64,000 nucleotides of DNA from contig CAXAMN010023662.1 of the NCBI GenBank assembly GCA_963970005.1, forward strand, positions 541,864 to 605,863, written 5' to 3'. Each line of letters opens with the position of its first letter. Positions within the stretch are counted from its first letter, which is position 1. Positions 1 to 10,725 of this stretch are shown one piece after another. A program made the position numbers and the translations under genes. The notes under the pieces were generated by a model, which worked only from the letters and a program-made list of their open reading frames with translations, did not search any database and was not told the DNA's origin. This DNA is from Durusdinium trenchii (Eukaryota > Sar > Dinophyceae > Suessiales > Symbiodiniaceae).

Positions 1-483
1 GGCCAATCAACCAATCAGCTGTATAGCTCTCAGCTCCTTACACTCTCAGGGAGTGCAGCTTGCACTGTTTTGATGTTTCCAGGATCAGTTCCTCCAACAA
101 GATCGCCGTTGGGACCTCTAGACTCCCAAGTCATTGAGACAGGCCAGCCAAAGAACGCCGCCAAGTGAAACCAAGTGAAACGCCAGGGTGTCATGGCTAG
201 ACTTGACTGTCTGACCATGTCTTTTCATATCTCAGGTCATGCCAGGAGGTTTCAACAATCCATATCCTATGAACAGAAACCCGTATAGGAATGCATTTAT
301 GAAACCATTCTTGCATATTCTTGCTAATTCTCCAGCTTTGACCCTACGAGCAATACGCCCCTTCCAACGTCGTCACCTGCACCTTCTTGGCCTCTGAAGA
401 TCGAACGCGACAACCTAAGACCAGACCAGAATCCGACCAGACCAGACCCGAGAACATGGAACATGGAACTGATATATACTTTC
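1..483. other. left flank, nothing assigned
   Basis: Mixed-composition DNA with only short chance frames; no repeat or splice-bounded patch stands out. The same holds for 783-1539 and 1622-2098. Confidence 0.5.
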
Positions 484-630
484 AAGCCTCCAACTGCCAA
501 CGCCCTCCGCCCTCGTTCCGCTGTCCTCCGCGGGATCGGCGCCAACTTCCTGCAACGCGAAGTTCGAGGTGTTTTGGGCGGCGGAAGGACCAAGTTCCGA
601 TTCGTGGATTTCGGCACGATTTCGGCTGGG
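484..630. CDS. candidate exon, strand unresolved
   Basis: A CpG-rich patch open on both strands. Minus: acceptor TCTACCCCAG, Glu/Ala/Gly-rich translation (SELGPSAAQNTSNFALQEVG), donor GTATAT. Plus: acceptor-like TTTCAAG at 481-486, 48 codons including ANFLQREVRGVL and TKFRFVDFGTISAG, donor GTAGAC at 631. Neither matches a family I recognise. The minus reading has slightly better splice sites. Confidence 0.25.
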
Positions 631-660
631 GTAGACTAGACTTTGAGACCAATGGGTAGT

Positions 661-782
661 CTCGGCTCCCTCCAAAGAATCATGGAATAAAGTATATGGA
701 AACATGGTCCCTGGAAAGACCCTTTTGCTAAACAATAGGATCTTGGGTGCTCACTTCCATGTGAAGTTGGAGGGAGGCTAGT
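661..782. repeat. foldback element C, copy 1
   Basis: The core AACATGGTCCCTGGAAAGAC and the later CACTTCCATGT are shared with copies at 18229-18317 and 41253-41348. The outer arms, GGCTCCCTCCAA on the left and its inverted partner TTGGAGGGAGGCT on the right, pair with each other but differ from the arms of the other copies. No coding capacity. Confidence 0.6.
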
Positions 783-1539
783 GAGGGAAGTCTCACACCA
801 GTTGGTCGATGATTAAAAGCACGACCGAAGAAAAGGCCCAGCCAGTGGATAATGCGCTGTAGGGCCTTGACTCCAGAGGAATTGAGAAGTGGATTGTAAT
901 TGCTGTACCACTTTGAGCGTGAGAGCTATAAACCAGCAATCCTACCATTCTGCTTGCTCCTCTCTATCAAAAAAGAGTCTATCACCAGTCCTGCAGAAAT
1001 AAACCCAGGGCCGTTGCACAGCTTCTCCAGGCAGTTGGTGTACCTGGCCAGTGCCGGCTAAAGAAGTGCAAGCCTTCACGTTCCGAAAGACAAGCCTCGC
1101 AACTTCCACCACAGGAGGACTGTTGCTGGGTGGCCCATCCATGCCCATCCCAAACCGTGCCAAGCCCAAAGACACCTGTGGATGGGGCCGGGGTGTTGTT
1201 TTCACGCTGAATCCACCATTCCTTCTCAGTCGCGAACGAGGCACATTCACCGAGCCCCAGAGGGGGAAGCGACATCGATTCTCCAAGAGTCTCAAAGACA
1301 AAGAAGGCTGCTTGTCCCAAGCCAACTGGTCATTCCTTTTCTCAAATTCATCCCTGAAGCCAGTACAACCTCAAACATCACTAAAATAATACTAAAACCG
1401 ATCAAATCGAATAGAACTATAATAGAACTCAAAAACCTATCCTCATCTTCGATGATACATGAGACCTGACTCCTTGGACTCACCGAACCTTCCCTTCCTA
1501 CGTCCCTTCCCCCTCCGGTCGTCGTCCCTTCATCACCTG

Positions 1540-1621
1540 AACCTCGAAGAGCCCGCCACTGCGGAGGAGCGCTTGCCGCCTCCGGACCCACCGAGGCGAG
1601 CCGTTCGTACGAGCTTTTCGT
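1540..1621 (-). CDS. candidate exon, strand uncertain
   Basis: A CpG-rich patch. On minus it ends at a consensus CAG|GTGATG donor (near 1540) and gives a Gly/Ser-rich translation with GSGGGKRSSAVAGSSRF. On plus it reads LNLEEPATAEERLPPPDPP. Unrecognised; probably a low-complexity linker if real. Confidence 0.2.
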
Positions 1622-2098
1622 ATGGGGTTCTCAATGAGTACTCATGCCTAGATCTTGAGAGGATCCAAGATCTCTTGAGATCTCTGGAGTAAACAAATGG
1701 TAGAATATCTAGAGTAAACACGCGGTAGACATATTTACAATACTAAATGCATCTAAATTGGAATATATTGGAATGTCACAGCGATTCATGGCATGATATG
1801 ACATGTAACATCGGTCTGGAGATGTTTAGATTACAGATCAGTGGCCAGGTGGCTGATCCAAGGCCGGAGCCGGAGTATGCTTCTTCATAGGGTGAAGAAC
1901 TTGCTCCATGTTGGGTGAGCGGCAGTGTCTTCGGGAGATGTAATTGTCGCCCTTTTAAGCCGCTACTAAACTACCAACATGGCTGACTTTGGAGGAGTTA
2001 TTATAGTTATATAGGTTCCAAACACAACCGTAACTGCCCACCGCTGTCCACCCTGTCTATCCACCATGACACGCCGTGTTTACACCAGCAGGATTTCC

Positions 2099-2254
2099 TT
2101 CCCCAAATGGCACGGACTCACGCAAACGCACTTTCCACCGAGGTCACGCAAAACCGCATGGCACAGCGACATCACCTTTCGAAAGCTTTGTATAGTTGTT
2201 AGTCTAATGAAGAATCACTATTCTAGTTCTAATAAAGACCCTTCGATCTGGAGG
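2099..2254 (+). repeat. dispersed repeat A, copy 1
   Basis: Second copy of the repeat at 57490-57697, ~55 kb away in the same orientation, sharing the 17-base block GGCACAGCGACATCACC (plus the following TTTC), the TAGTTGTTAG block, the CTAATAAAG box and the CTTCGATCTG end. If the other copy belongs to the retroelement LTR, this would be a solo-LTR remnant. No coding sequence is attached to it. Confidence 0.75.
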
Positions 2255-2591
2255 GTTTTTGGAATTTTTTACACGAGTGTAATAATCGATTGTATATAAG
2301 AAGTTTCCTGGGTGACTGTTTGGTTTTGAAGCCCTTCGCAGGTGACCCTATGTTGGACCACCCCGATTTCAGGGACCCCCCTACTAAAAGAAAGGCGACC
2401 GGGGTTTCCTTATTAGGAGGGGACGCGTGTTTTTTTAATAGGTGGACCGGATTATACGTACCGTTTGCTTGTGAGCGTTCATTTCAACCCATCGAGCCCC
2501 ACGCAGCCCAACTCAGCACCTGTTCGCCAAGAGGGAACCAAACCAGGCCAAAACCACCCAAAAAGCAACACGCACGACGCCTAGGACCCAC

Positions 2592-2756
2592 GCTCGCCAC
2601 TCGCTCCCATCCGCCATCTTCCGCCTGTCAGCGCCCCAAGCCACTGAAATGAAACGCCCAGCAGGCGCCAGTACTCGATGAAGGCCCCGCAGCACCGCCT
2701 GGCCTTTCGGATCCACCAGTTCCTCCTCCAGGCACGTGCGGCCCGCGCGTCCGGCG
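2592..2756 (-). CDS. candidate exon, SAM-methyltransferase-like
   Basis: A CpG-rich patch read on the minus strand after the acceptor-like TCCTCCAG (AG at 2758-2757), ending at a possible GT donor at 2591-2590. The translation contains CLEEELVDPKGQAVL followed by HRVLAPAGRFISVAWGA. The RVLxPxGRFISVxWG pattern is typical of the strand-4/helix/strand-5 region of class I SAM-dependent methyltransferases (METTL-like). The glycine-rich SAM motif I would be on an upstream exon and was not found. It could be a fragment or pseudogene; the substrate cannot be inferred. Confidence 0.4.
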
Positions 2757-2847
2757 CTGGAGGACGCCAACCCAAAGCCGCACCCGCGCGCGGTTATCAC
2801 ACGTCGGAGCGACGAGAGGATGGACGAAGCCGAGCCTAATTTCGGTG

Positions 2848-2888
2848 CCCGAGAGGTGCCCAGATGGGTGCCCGAGAGGTGCCCAGAT
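2848..2888 (+). repeat. 21-base tandem duplication
   Basis: GTGCCCGAGAGGTGCCCAGA is followed by TGG and then repeated. It lies ~90 bases upstream (minus sense) of the methyltransferase-like exon at 2592-2756. Confidence 0.7.
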
Positions 2889-3679
2889 CTACACATCTAA
2901 GATCATCTAAAATCACCTGTATAAGTCCGTAAGAGATCCGCAGATGTCCAGATGACCCACGAGCTTTGGGGACATTCCAGAACTACTGGGTGCTGGGTTT
3001 TGATGTTTGAGACATGGTATTTAACATGGATTGGGCACATGTAGTGCGATATCTGACTTTAAAATCAAAATCAACAATTGTCATCAATTGCCCAAGCAAC
3101 ATCACGGTCCCCAAAGCAATGAAGCTGACCAGAAATTGTCTTAGATAGATCCTTACTCCTGAGCGAGGCCCCAAATGCGAGGCTAAAGGTGCCATGATCA
3201 TCGAGCCCTTCACCCCTGGATGAGTGCGAAGCCCCACGAGTGGTTCCCTTGTCCAGGGCTTGCTGGTGTCGCCTTGAACACTTGGTACCTCAGACTGGCG
3301 TCTTCTTGAAGCCATCGTTTCTGCTGAGGTGTTACCAATAGCTGGCGGCATCCGTGCGTGAGCTATGAAATTCATCATAGTGGTACCCACAGCACCCGTT
3401 TGACTAGCCTTCTAGTGCACTTTGTCTATCTGATGGGGACCGTGCAGCTGCTAAATGCAACAAACAGCAGATTGCGCAGCTCCAGGTGTTTAGATCGAAG
3501 CTTGTTTTGCTCTTGCTCGTGCTTGTAAATTATAGAAACACACCATCGGGCGTCGGGCGTAGGAAAATTATGGTCTCCCGGGCCGCTTATTTTGGAGGGA
3601 CGTCGCAGGCCGTTTAAGAGCGCGGGGAATTACACTATATAGTGTGTAGCAGGATTGTGTTGAAAGAGGTCACTGGACA
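2889..3679. other. unassigned DNA
   Basis: No convincing exon. A 135-codon minus frame (2983-3390) has ordinary intergenic composition and no family resemblance. Confidence 0.5.
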
Positions 3680-3952
3680 TCATTAAAAAAAACAAACAAT
3701 CTAAAACACAAAGGCATCCGCTTGAAGAAATAACGAGCCAGCAACACGCAAAGACAAGTAGAAAAAGAAAAAAAGGTTCAAAAGGCACCACAGAAAAAGA
3801 CAAGAAAGGAAGAAGCAAAGCGAAAAAGATAGTCAATGTCAGAAAGTGAAACGGTAAAAAAACAAAGAAGAAAACAATGCCAAAGGAAGACGAGATAGAA
3901 AGACACCAAGCTAGAAAAAAGCACGAGCACATGACACGGACAACAAAGGAGA
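3680..3952 (+). other. A/G-rich low-complexity block up to the gap
   Basis: The plus strand is dominated by A and G (AAGAAAAAGAAAAAAAGG-type words) for ~270 bases and ends at the run of N. The apparent 100-residue minus-strand frame across it is a Phe/Leu/Ser-rich by-product of this composition. It is probably the reason the assembly broke here. Confidence 0.7.
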
Positions 3953-3962
3953 NNNNNNNNNN
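3953..3962. other. assembly gap (10 N)
   Basis: Ten unknown bases. Composition changes sharply, from A/G-rich on the left to CG-containing on the right, so the true gap size is unknown and nothing should be read across it. Confidence 0.99.
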
Positions 3963-4549
3963 GGACGACGAAGCGCGACGCGCCTAGAGGTGATCTTTGT
4001 TTTTGGCAGCGGAAGACCTTGGAGCTAGAGCTTCGAACTGTCACGGCTACGGCGCAACCTGTGACACCTCAAATTGTGAGCAAATTGCTTGATTGATGAC
4101 GACAGTTTGCAATTGGAGGCAGTAGTTCTTTTTTCCGAGTTCGGTGTTGTCACTCAGTCGGTTGTTGCGCAGCCGGTAGCACCAGGCACATCCCAAGGTG
4201 CGTCTCCTGAGCAAGATCAGGTCGTAACATAACGTTTTCATCGAGGGGCAAGCCAAGCTTATATTTGTAGGGTTTTTGCTTTTCTAGATGTTCTGTCTCG
4301 TCGCTGCCCTTCTTGCGTCGACGCATGAGCGACTTTGTCACTGATGATGGATTTGCAGTTAAACTTGATCATCCTGACGATCTTTACTAACCGCGCAATT
4401 TTTCATACTTTTTCGGGTACCTGGATCCCACGATGCAGTGTTGGCGCTTTGCGTTTACGCCGGCGCTGCGTTCTTTTGTTTTCCTCGGGTGCTTTTGTTG
4501 GTGCTTCGTCTCATATATCAATGGTTTTTGCCGACTTGTGCATTGCAAG

Positions 4550-5932
4550 AGGCGTGGCGGCAGCTTGGCTTGGTATACATTCCATGGGACCTAACTCGGC
4601 ACCAAGTCGACTGCGTCAGAACTTATCTCCTTGGACTCACAAAGGATGGCATCCAGCCTTGGCTCAGGAAAGCGCCCAACATGTGGAGATCCACCAGTTC
4701 CTTGAACGATGTCTTCAAGGTTTTCTGTGTTTGGATGGCACCTGACTTTGGCTTCCTTTTGCCTGACATGTCCATGGTGTTCGATGTTCTTTCAATGGCT
4801 TTTCTACCTTTCACCTGTGGTCCAAGCATGGAAACCCAAGGTCTAAGGTCGAGTAATTAGTTCCTGAACAGTTCCTGCTGACGAAGCAGCGTGAACTTCT
4901 CCAGGACCAAGTCAAAGGTCCCTGAACATAGCCTGAGAACGGAATTTCTACGAGTCTCACTGGGGTAAGGGATGTGAAGTCTGATTTGATCCAAGCCCAA
5001 CTTACATTTTGCATGTGCTGGATGAGCACGCCACAGTCAATGTATGTCAATGCGTCTTCCGACAAGCCGCGTGTAGTTGCTTCACCCAGAAAAGAACCTG
5101 CCCCTCGCAGCACTGTGGAGGGACTCATCGGCAAATGGCTACCTCATCAGCCTGGCTTGGCCAATCGAAGGCCAAATCGAAACGATAAGGAGCCCATCCT
5201 GGAGCCATGGCCCGGAGATTTTTCAGGACTTCCGCCACGATCATGCGGAACTCAGGAGCTGAGACTTATGGACCCAACAAATCGTTCATATCATCTGCCC
5301 TAAGAATCCTCAGACCCTCCATAGTAGGGGTCGGACCCTCCATAGCAGGGGCTTCCCTCAAAACCCTTTCAATTTGAGGGCCCGGATTTGTAGGATGGAA
5401 CGCATCATGAACGTTTTTGGCCAGGGTTGGTGAGGCTGGTGAGCTATATCCACTCAACCATTCACCGAAGCTTCTCGTGATCTCCGTCCGTCCGGGGACC
5501 CCCACTCTGACAGATCCGTCAGGTCCATCTTTTGCCAGGCAACACCTGACGTTGGTCGCTGGTCTGATGGAGCACCTTGGTTCAAACAAAAGACCCTAAT
5601 TTAGGCCCTTCACATGAAAAATGAGCGTCAGTTTCATTGTTTGGCCAGAAAACCATGTCACGCTCTTGTATAATTTCCTTGAGAGGCTCAAACAAGTCAA
5701 TAGTTGGAAGGTAGTGCTAAAGCAGTCATATTTTGCACAATATTGATCGGTTGGATCACCTCTAAAGCGTGTCTTTGTTCATGTCTTGGCCTACCACGAA
5801 CCTTTCACACACGTGGTCGTTCTGGGCAGCGTTCTAGATCTTGTAGACTTTGGGGCTATGCTGCCCTCTACGCACAGAAGCATAGAAGCGCATACGAAGA
5901 AACAGCACCCGTGTAGCCAGGGGTCTCTGTAG
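4550..5932 (+). CDS. weak multi-exon gene model P0, no recognised domain
   Basis: Segments proposed: 4550-4719 (WRQLGLVYIPWDLTRHQV; donor AAG|GTTTTC), 5077-5262 (EKNLPLAALWRDSSANGY), 5622-5710 (FIVWPENHVTLLYNFLERLK; donor AAG|GTAGTG) and 5768-5932 (THVVVLGSVLDLVDFGAML; stop TAG at 5930-5932). The last two join in phase 0 across a 57-base intron. No family is recognised. GC content is not clearly above background, and a minus-strand frame at 5266-5589 also reads plausibly, so this may be chance. Confidence 0.22.
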
Positions 5933-6094
5933 TGACCTCGAGAGAGTTGACATGCCAAATTACTTAATGATTGTTTCCCTACGATGCTTCTATATGTTTC
6001 TTGAAGAACATTACAACATATATGTATATATATATATGATGATGATTGATGATGGTATTGGGTTCGGGGTCGTATAAGTTGAGCCCATTTCGAC

Positions 6095-6175
6095 CTCCTC
6101 CGCTGCCTCCGCGGCGCCTGCCGAGTTGCCCGCCGCTCGCTCGTCCCAGCGCCCGGCCATGAGCTTCACGACTTC
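6095..6175 (-). CDS. candidate exon, Ala/Glu-rich
   Basis: A CpG-rich patch after the acceptor-like CTGCTAG (AG at 6177-6176), 27 codons to a possible GT donor at 6094. It reads EVVKLMAGRWDERAAGNSAG, then AAEAAEE. Charged and helix-prone. The frame stays open beyond the donor through MGSTYTTPN. The plus strand of the same patch is also open (Arg/Leu-rich), so the strand is not certain. Confidence 0.33.
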
Positions 6176-6551
6176 CTAGCAGCGTGGACGGGGGGTGGCG
6201 TGGGGCGGCACCCCAAAAGGAGAGGTCAAATGGAACTCCGATGTGTTTGGAGTGTTAAGGTGACTGGTTGGAAAGGGACAAATGCTGAAAAGCTAGAAAA
6301 AGTATATCTAAGATTCAACCTGGAACGCGCTTGCGATAAAGATAATCTACTGAGTAGAAACCGAGCAAGAGACTTGTCCCGATTCGTTGGCGACATCATC
6401 TGAAATCCGTGGATCGGGTATAATTACATGTGTTACAGGTGTATATACACTATATAATATTGTATTATATATATCTGAAAGTCCAAAGACCATATTTTGA
6501 CGGACTGAAGCAAAGGAAGTTCCTTTTCAGGTCACCCAAAGATCATTCTTT

Positions 6552-8151
6552 CTATATCCTTTTATAGCCTTTGACTCCCAGGGTATATGTAAATCGATCA
6601 ATCGACCGTGCTGAGCTCTCCCTCACGTCGGAGGCTGAAGTAAATTCGACCAAAGAACACCGAGGAATACCGTAAAAGCCTCTCCCAGTGGGACGGGCCC
6701 TTGCCTCGCTGAAGTCAATGTTGAGAATTTGACCTTGGGGCGGTGTTGATTGAGGTGAAATCGAATAAGATCATGAGGTGTAGACAAGCGTGCAATGGCT
6801 TGGATTGTTTTGGCCTTTTGTTAAGCGTGTTTACCATCAAATTGGTGTCTGTGATTGGGTCGTTTTCTCCGCACGAAGAAGAAGTAATTACCAAGAATGT
6901 ATTGAAACAAACATTCTCAAGCTTCGGCAGCTCAAACACTTTCCTATGAGCAGCCTAACGGAGCCTTTGACAGAGCAGCTGAGCAGTGTTTTTGGCGGGG
7001 CCATATCGTCAAACAATTTGTCAGTTGATCATATGTTCTAAACGTGCAGCTCACCGGTTGACTCGTTTGGCCAAGTGGCGAAAGCCATCGCGCCAAAGAC
7101 CCTCTGTGACATTGCTGGTGCCACAGCCTCTGCAATCGAGAAACTACTTTCCCCACCTTCCCCACAATGGAGGTTCAAACGAATGCACTTAAAATGAGCC
7201 TGGAACGCCAAAACCACCTAAAGTGTTCAACGTGTTCATAAAATTGCATAAAATCTTGCTGGTGATCCTTAAGCCACTTGAGGGTGCCCTCCCCACCGCA
7301 CCCATATCGCTCCAAACCTGAAACCATCTGCAGCAAGTCCAAACTCTGTGGAGGTGACCCCACGGGCCGACTCTGTCTTTCAAGGAGCATCAGCAAGAAG
7401 TTCTGCCTGGTGCGACTCGTAGGGAATGAGGGAATTACCTCCAAATAGAGATTCCTTAAGCTCCATTCCCTCATTCCTCACTAAGCACCTGTCACAGTTT
7501 GACTATGACCCTTAGACCCCCACACCTTCCTCTTAGGGCTTGGAACCCCAGACCGAAGTTGCTTTGGCTCATCTACCGATCCTGTGGCTCAAACATCACC
7601 ATCCAGTCACCCAATGGGTCAAGGCATGTCGAAAGCTCGAGAGGTTCCTGGGTCAAAGGATGAGACATTTCAGTCACCTGATGCCACAGTTGATCTCCAG
7701 CGAGGTGCTCCACGCCAACTCTCGCGCCGCCACCTCGCGCCTACATGGAGCACCCGACAGGCTTCTCGCTGGGCTCGTGGGAGCTGCAGTAAACCCATGA
7801 GGAGAGGGCGTAAGTCCTGCAAGAACTGGGATGGGGGGAGCTGGCAGGACAGAGTGGATAAACAACACACCACCACACCACCACCAGGTCAGAAAATCAA
7901 AGTTCTGAAGAAATGAATCATGCTCTCTGATCTCTTCCAACTCATGACCAAGTGATCTTCTGATTGCTTGCTTTAGGGAAACAATCGCTTGGTTTGCAAA
8001 CATAGCTGGTGTTGCCTCATATCCATAGAGGGTATCATAGCTCTTGGGGCGATCGGCATAGAACTCCTCGGTCGTGGCGACAACGATGCTGGCCGGTGAA
8101 CATTGTGGGACGTGCTGGATTTGGGTCCTCCAATCGCAACGGATGATGTGG
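6552..8151 (-). CDS. weak multi-exon gene model M1, no recognised domain
   Basis: Proposed minus-strand exons: 8151-7885 (IVVATTEEFYADRPKSYDTL, then a Leu/Glu-rich helix), 7783-7678 (CRREVAARELAWSTSLEINC; donor CAG|GTGACT), 7376-7218 (LKWLKDHQQDFMQFYEHVEH; donor TTTAG|GTGG) and 6708-6552 (GFYGIPRCSLVEFTSASDV; stop TAG at 6554-6552). The last three have matching intron phases; the 8151-7885 to 7783-7678 join fits only with a particular GT. Foldback element B copy 1 lies in the intron 7677-7377. Plus-strand frames within 6826-7194 also look open, which weakens the model. A possible relict spliced leader and ATG lie upstream at 8936-8873, but the intervening exons could not be joined convincingly. 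Confidence 0.25.
7401..7497. repeat. foldback (MITE-like) element B, copy 1
   Basis: A ~97-base near-palindrome. The left arm starts TTCTGCCTGGTGC and contains AGGGAATGAGGGAA; the right arm, CCATTCCCTCATTCCTC followed by CTAAGCACCTGTCA, is its inverted copy. The loop holds AATAGAGATTC, also found in the copy at 56808-56906. Short length, terminal inverted repeats and no coding capacity fit a non-autonomous DNA element. In the weak gene model of 6552-8151 it sits in an intron, ~25 bases from an acceptor. Confidence 0.75.
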
Positions 8152-8916
8152 CTGGAAATGAGGAATCAACGCTTTTGGAGGCATGAGATATGACACAAAC
8201 ACATGTCAACTCCCCCACGCTCTGGTGAGTGGATTGTGTTTGTCACTCGAAAAAAACAAGCGGGTTCTGACCATTCACCAGTACGTGTGTGCATCTGACC
8301 GCATCGCACCCTACACATCAAACATCAATGGAGGAAGTCACCGATGGTACTTTTCCAGTCTTCCAAATAATTGGACCTTCTTTTTGTTGGCAAAATACAA
8401 ACACATGCACAAAGAGGTACGCCAATGTGTTTCAAACAGCTTCCACGCCAAGTGCAGTTCAGCTTCTTCCCAGTAAGCTAAAGATGAAGCAGAAGATCTC
8501 TGTGCCATAGCAAACCCCGGGATGAAAATAGCATGTTGTACCCTACAGTGCCTGGCTCCAATCTTTGTGTTTTCCAGCACTCTTCCCGTATCACTATTGT
8601 CATCTTGGCTTTTCAGGCACCTGCACATGTACAAGCTGCATTTGTTGCGTGCAGTAAGCCCACAGGCGCCGTAGTGGCATTGGCTAGTGCCTGTTCAAAC
8701 ACTTCGATTGGAATGACTGCAATGATCTGTAGTGCAGTCAACTTAGTTTTATGAAGTTGTCTGCACACCGCTTGAGTCAGCCCCTCATCTATATACCCTC
8801 CTCATGCTGCAGCCTGCTGGAGGGAGCACCAACTGTCTAACCTAACGTGGTACGATCAGGAACCAACCCCTCCATTGCACAGGATCGCCCACCTCACGAC
8901 CTGTACCAAATGAGAG

Positions 8917-8936
8917 CTTGAGCCAAAAATGATGGC
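8917..8936 (-). other. possible relict spliced-leader sequence
   Basis: The minus strand reads GCCATCATTTTTGGCTCAAG. The last 12 bases, TTTTGGCTCAAG, equal the 3' end of the dinoflagellate spliced leader, and GCCAT just upstream also occurs in it, with a short insertion between. Dinoflagellate genes that passed through spliced mRNA and were copied back into DNA are known to keep such remnants at their 5' ends. An ATG follows at 8875-8873, upstream (minus sense) of the weak gene model ending at 6552. A chance 12-base match in this window is possible but unlikely (about 1%). Confidence 0.45.
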
Positions 8937-9109
8937 AAAGCTCAGTTCCCACCCTACCACCCATAGAAGAATTCGCTGTTCATTGTTACTACGGCCTTAC
9001 AGCCCCTCACAAAAAGAGCATCCATCTGGCAAAGGATGGCAAAGGGATTTGCATTTCAGCGGATGAATTTGCGGCGTGGATTCAACATCTGCAGGCGCTG
9101 AAACCTTGA

Positions 9110-10601
9110 CGACTGGCTTTACAAGGAAATCGACTGGCCGTTCAAGTTATCGTGATCGAATGGGCCCTTCAGGCAAAGCAGGACTGTTGATGGCTGTAGG
9201 CCGATGGAGATCAGATCCAAAGGGGAAACAGTCATAATCCCATACAACTGTCGTCTTGAGTGCGCATAGGTATATAGGTATATACTTCTTGGTGAAAGCA
9301 AATGACATCAAAAAGTTATTTTCACAAAGAGCTTGTGACTGAACACCTGTGGTTTGAGGGATTGTGGGATCTTTGAATAATGCCGCACTATCCAACGAGT
9401 TCCAAGATTTCAGAAGCCAACGAGGACCTTCGGAAGGACGTCCGGTTGCTTTGGGAGAAACCCGTTGTCCGACAACAGTCCCAACACACATTCCTGTTAC
9501 CCGCGCCCTTTCCTTGGCTCTGCTACTTTCAAGTTTCAGTAGCAAAGGATGTGAAACGAAAAGACTTTTGTTTCTTTTCATGGTCGGAGAGCGGATGTCT
9601 TGCGCCGATTCGGAATGACGGATGTGGCACCTCACATGGTTGTCCTCTCATCTCAGCTGAGGTGGATAGGTGGAACATGGTGGAATTCCACCTTCCATGG
9701 CCTGTCTTCAGAAGTGGTTCAAATATATGTTACAAATCTCGAGTATATATAATTATGCACAAAGAAGCCTAGTTCATCCGCCAATGGGACCTGACGCCTG
9801 TCCGTGCGGAGCTCAAGCAAAGCATCTCAATAGGAGATCTTGGTGCGTGCGTTCCGAGCAGACCTCAGAACTCAGCTGGTTCTGTGGGTGGTACTCTCAG
9901 GGTTGGATGGCTCCATCAAGCTATCATGAGCTATCATGAGCTGCATGCATTTCGCTATTTGCCTGTGAATCACGCTCATGACTTGTGGGGTCTTTGTCTT
10001 AGGAGAAGAGGGTCCAAGATCTCTTTTCAATGAACCGCAGCACTGTTGTTTGTTCTTTTTTTGGGGGGGACCTGATCCTTGTTTCAAGGAAACACTCCAA
10101 GATTCACATCTGGACGTTCTAGACGTTCAAGCTATAAACGCACATGTCACATGTCTGACATCTTCTGACATCTTCTGACACTGATGTAAACAGTGGGGAT
10201 CACCGCTTGAATCCCGGAACAAAGCGTGGATGAGTTAGGACTCAAACCATGTCTTTGAAGGCAATGGGACTGCGGGTATTGCACATGTGGTTCACCTGAT
10301 GTTTGCTGCGTTTTGGCCTTTGCCCTGGAAACTCGAACCACAGAGTTTCGAGTGGTTTGTTGAATTAGCAATCTAGCATTGTTTTTGAAGTGGGATCGGT
10401 CTGCTTGGTCAGTTTGTGTCGGTTGAAGTTTCTACATCAAGGAAGGTATTTCGATCGTATTTGATATCCAAATGGCAGAATCATGCCTGGGCACTTGGAT
10501 TTGGTGATTTACCACAGATTCGGATTTGCTGGCCTTTTGGGGTTCGCATTGCATCTACATCAACTCTAATTTGATCATTAAACCCCGGGAGGCCCGGCAA
10601 G
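9110..10601. other. unassigned DNA with short duplications
   Basis: Contains AGCTATCATG twice in tandem (~9920-9940) and CTGACATCTT about three times in tandem (~10157-10182). Overlapping frames near 9147-9772 on both strands show no recognisable protein. Confidence 0.5.
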
Positions 10602-10725
10602 GGATTGGTGCCGATGTGCATGATCTTCGAGGGCTCCTGGACGACGTCGCCGACGTGATCGAGTCGACGAACGAGGAAGAACGAGTCGTCGACGACGTCG
10701 TCGACGTGATGGACACGGAGCGATG
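10602..10725 (+). CDS. candidate acidic exon with internal GACGTC repeats
   Basis: One of the most CpG-rich patches in the window. After CGGCAAG (AG at 10600-10601) the plus frame reads VHDLRGLLDDVADVIESTNE, then EERVVDDVVDVMDTER: strongly acidic, with two copies of a DDVxDV(I/M) phrase encoded by near-identical GACGACGTCG-type words. The opposite strand would be a poly-Arg/Ser peptide, less credible. The downstream donor is not clear. It could alternatively be a simple GAC/GTC repeat. Confidence 0.33.

Noticed and set aside
3630-4044. Phe/Leu/Ser-rich minus-strand 'membrane proteins' across the gap
   Set aside because: These are translations of an A/G-rich low-complexity run, and one reads through the N gap.
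6826-7194. Two plus-strand open segments between the M1 exons
   Set aside because: Both read plausibly, but so do two minus frames of the same DNA, and the only phase-compatible join needs a 30-base intron. Kept as evidence that reading frames here are easily over-interpreted.
8815-9109. Plus-strand exon pair ending in a TGA at 9107-9109 (reading IHLAKDGKGICISADEF)
   Set aside because: The peptide looks good, but the implied intron is only ~40 bases, upstream exons would interleave with minus-strand calls, and it overlaps the relict spliced-leader match on the other strand. Not strong enough to list.
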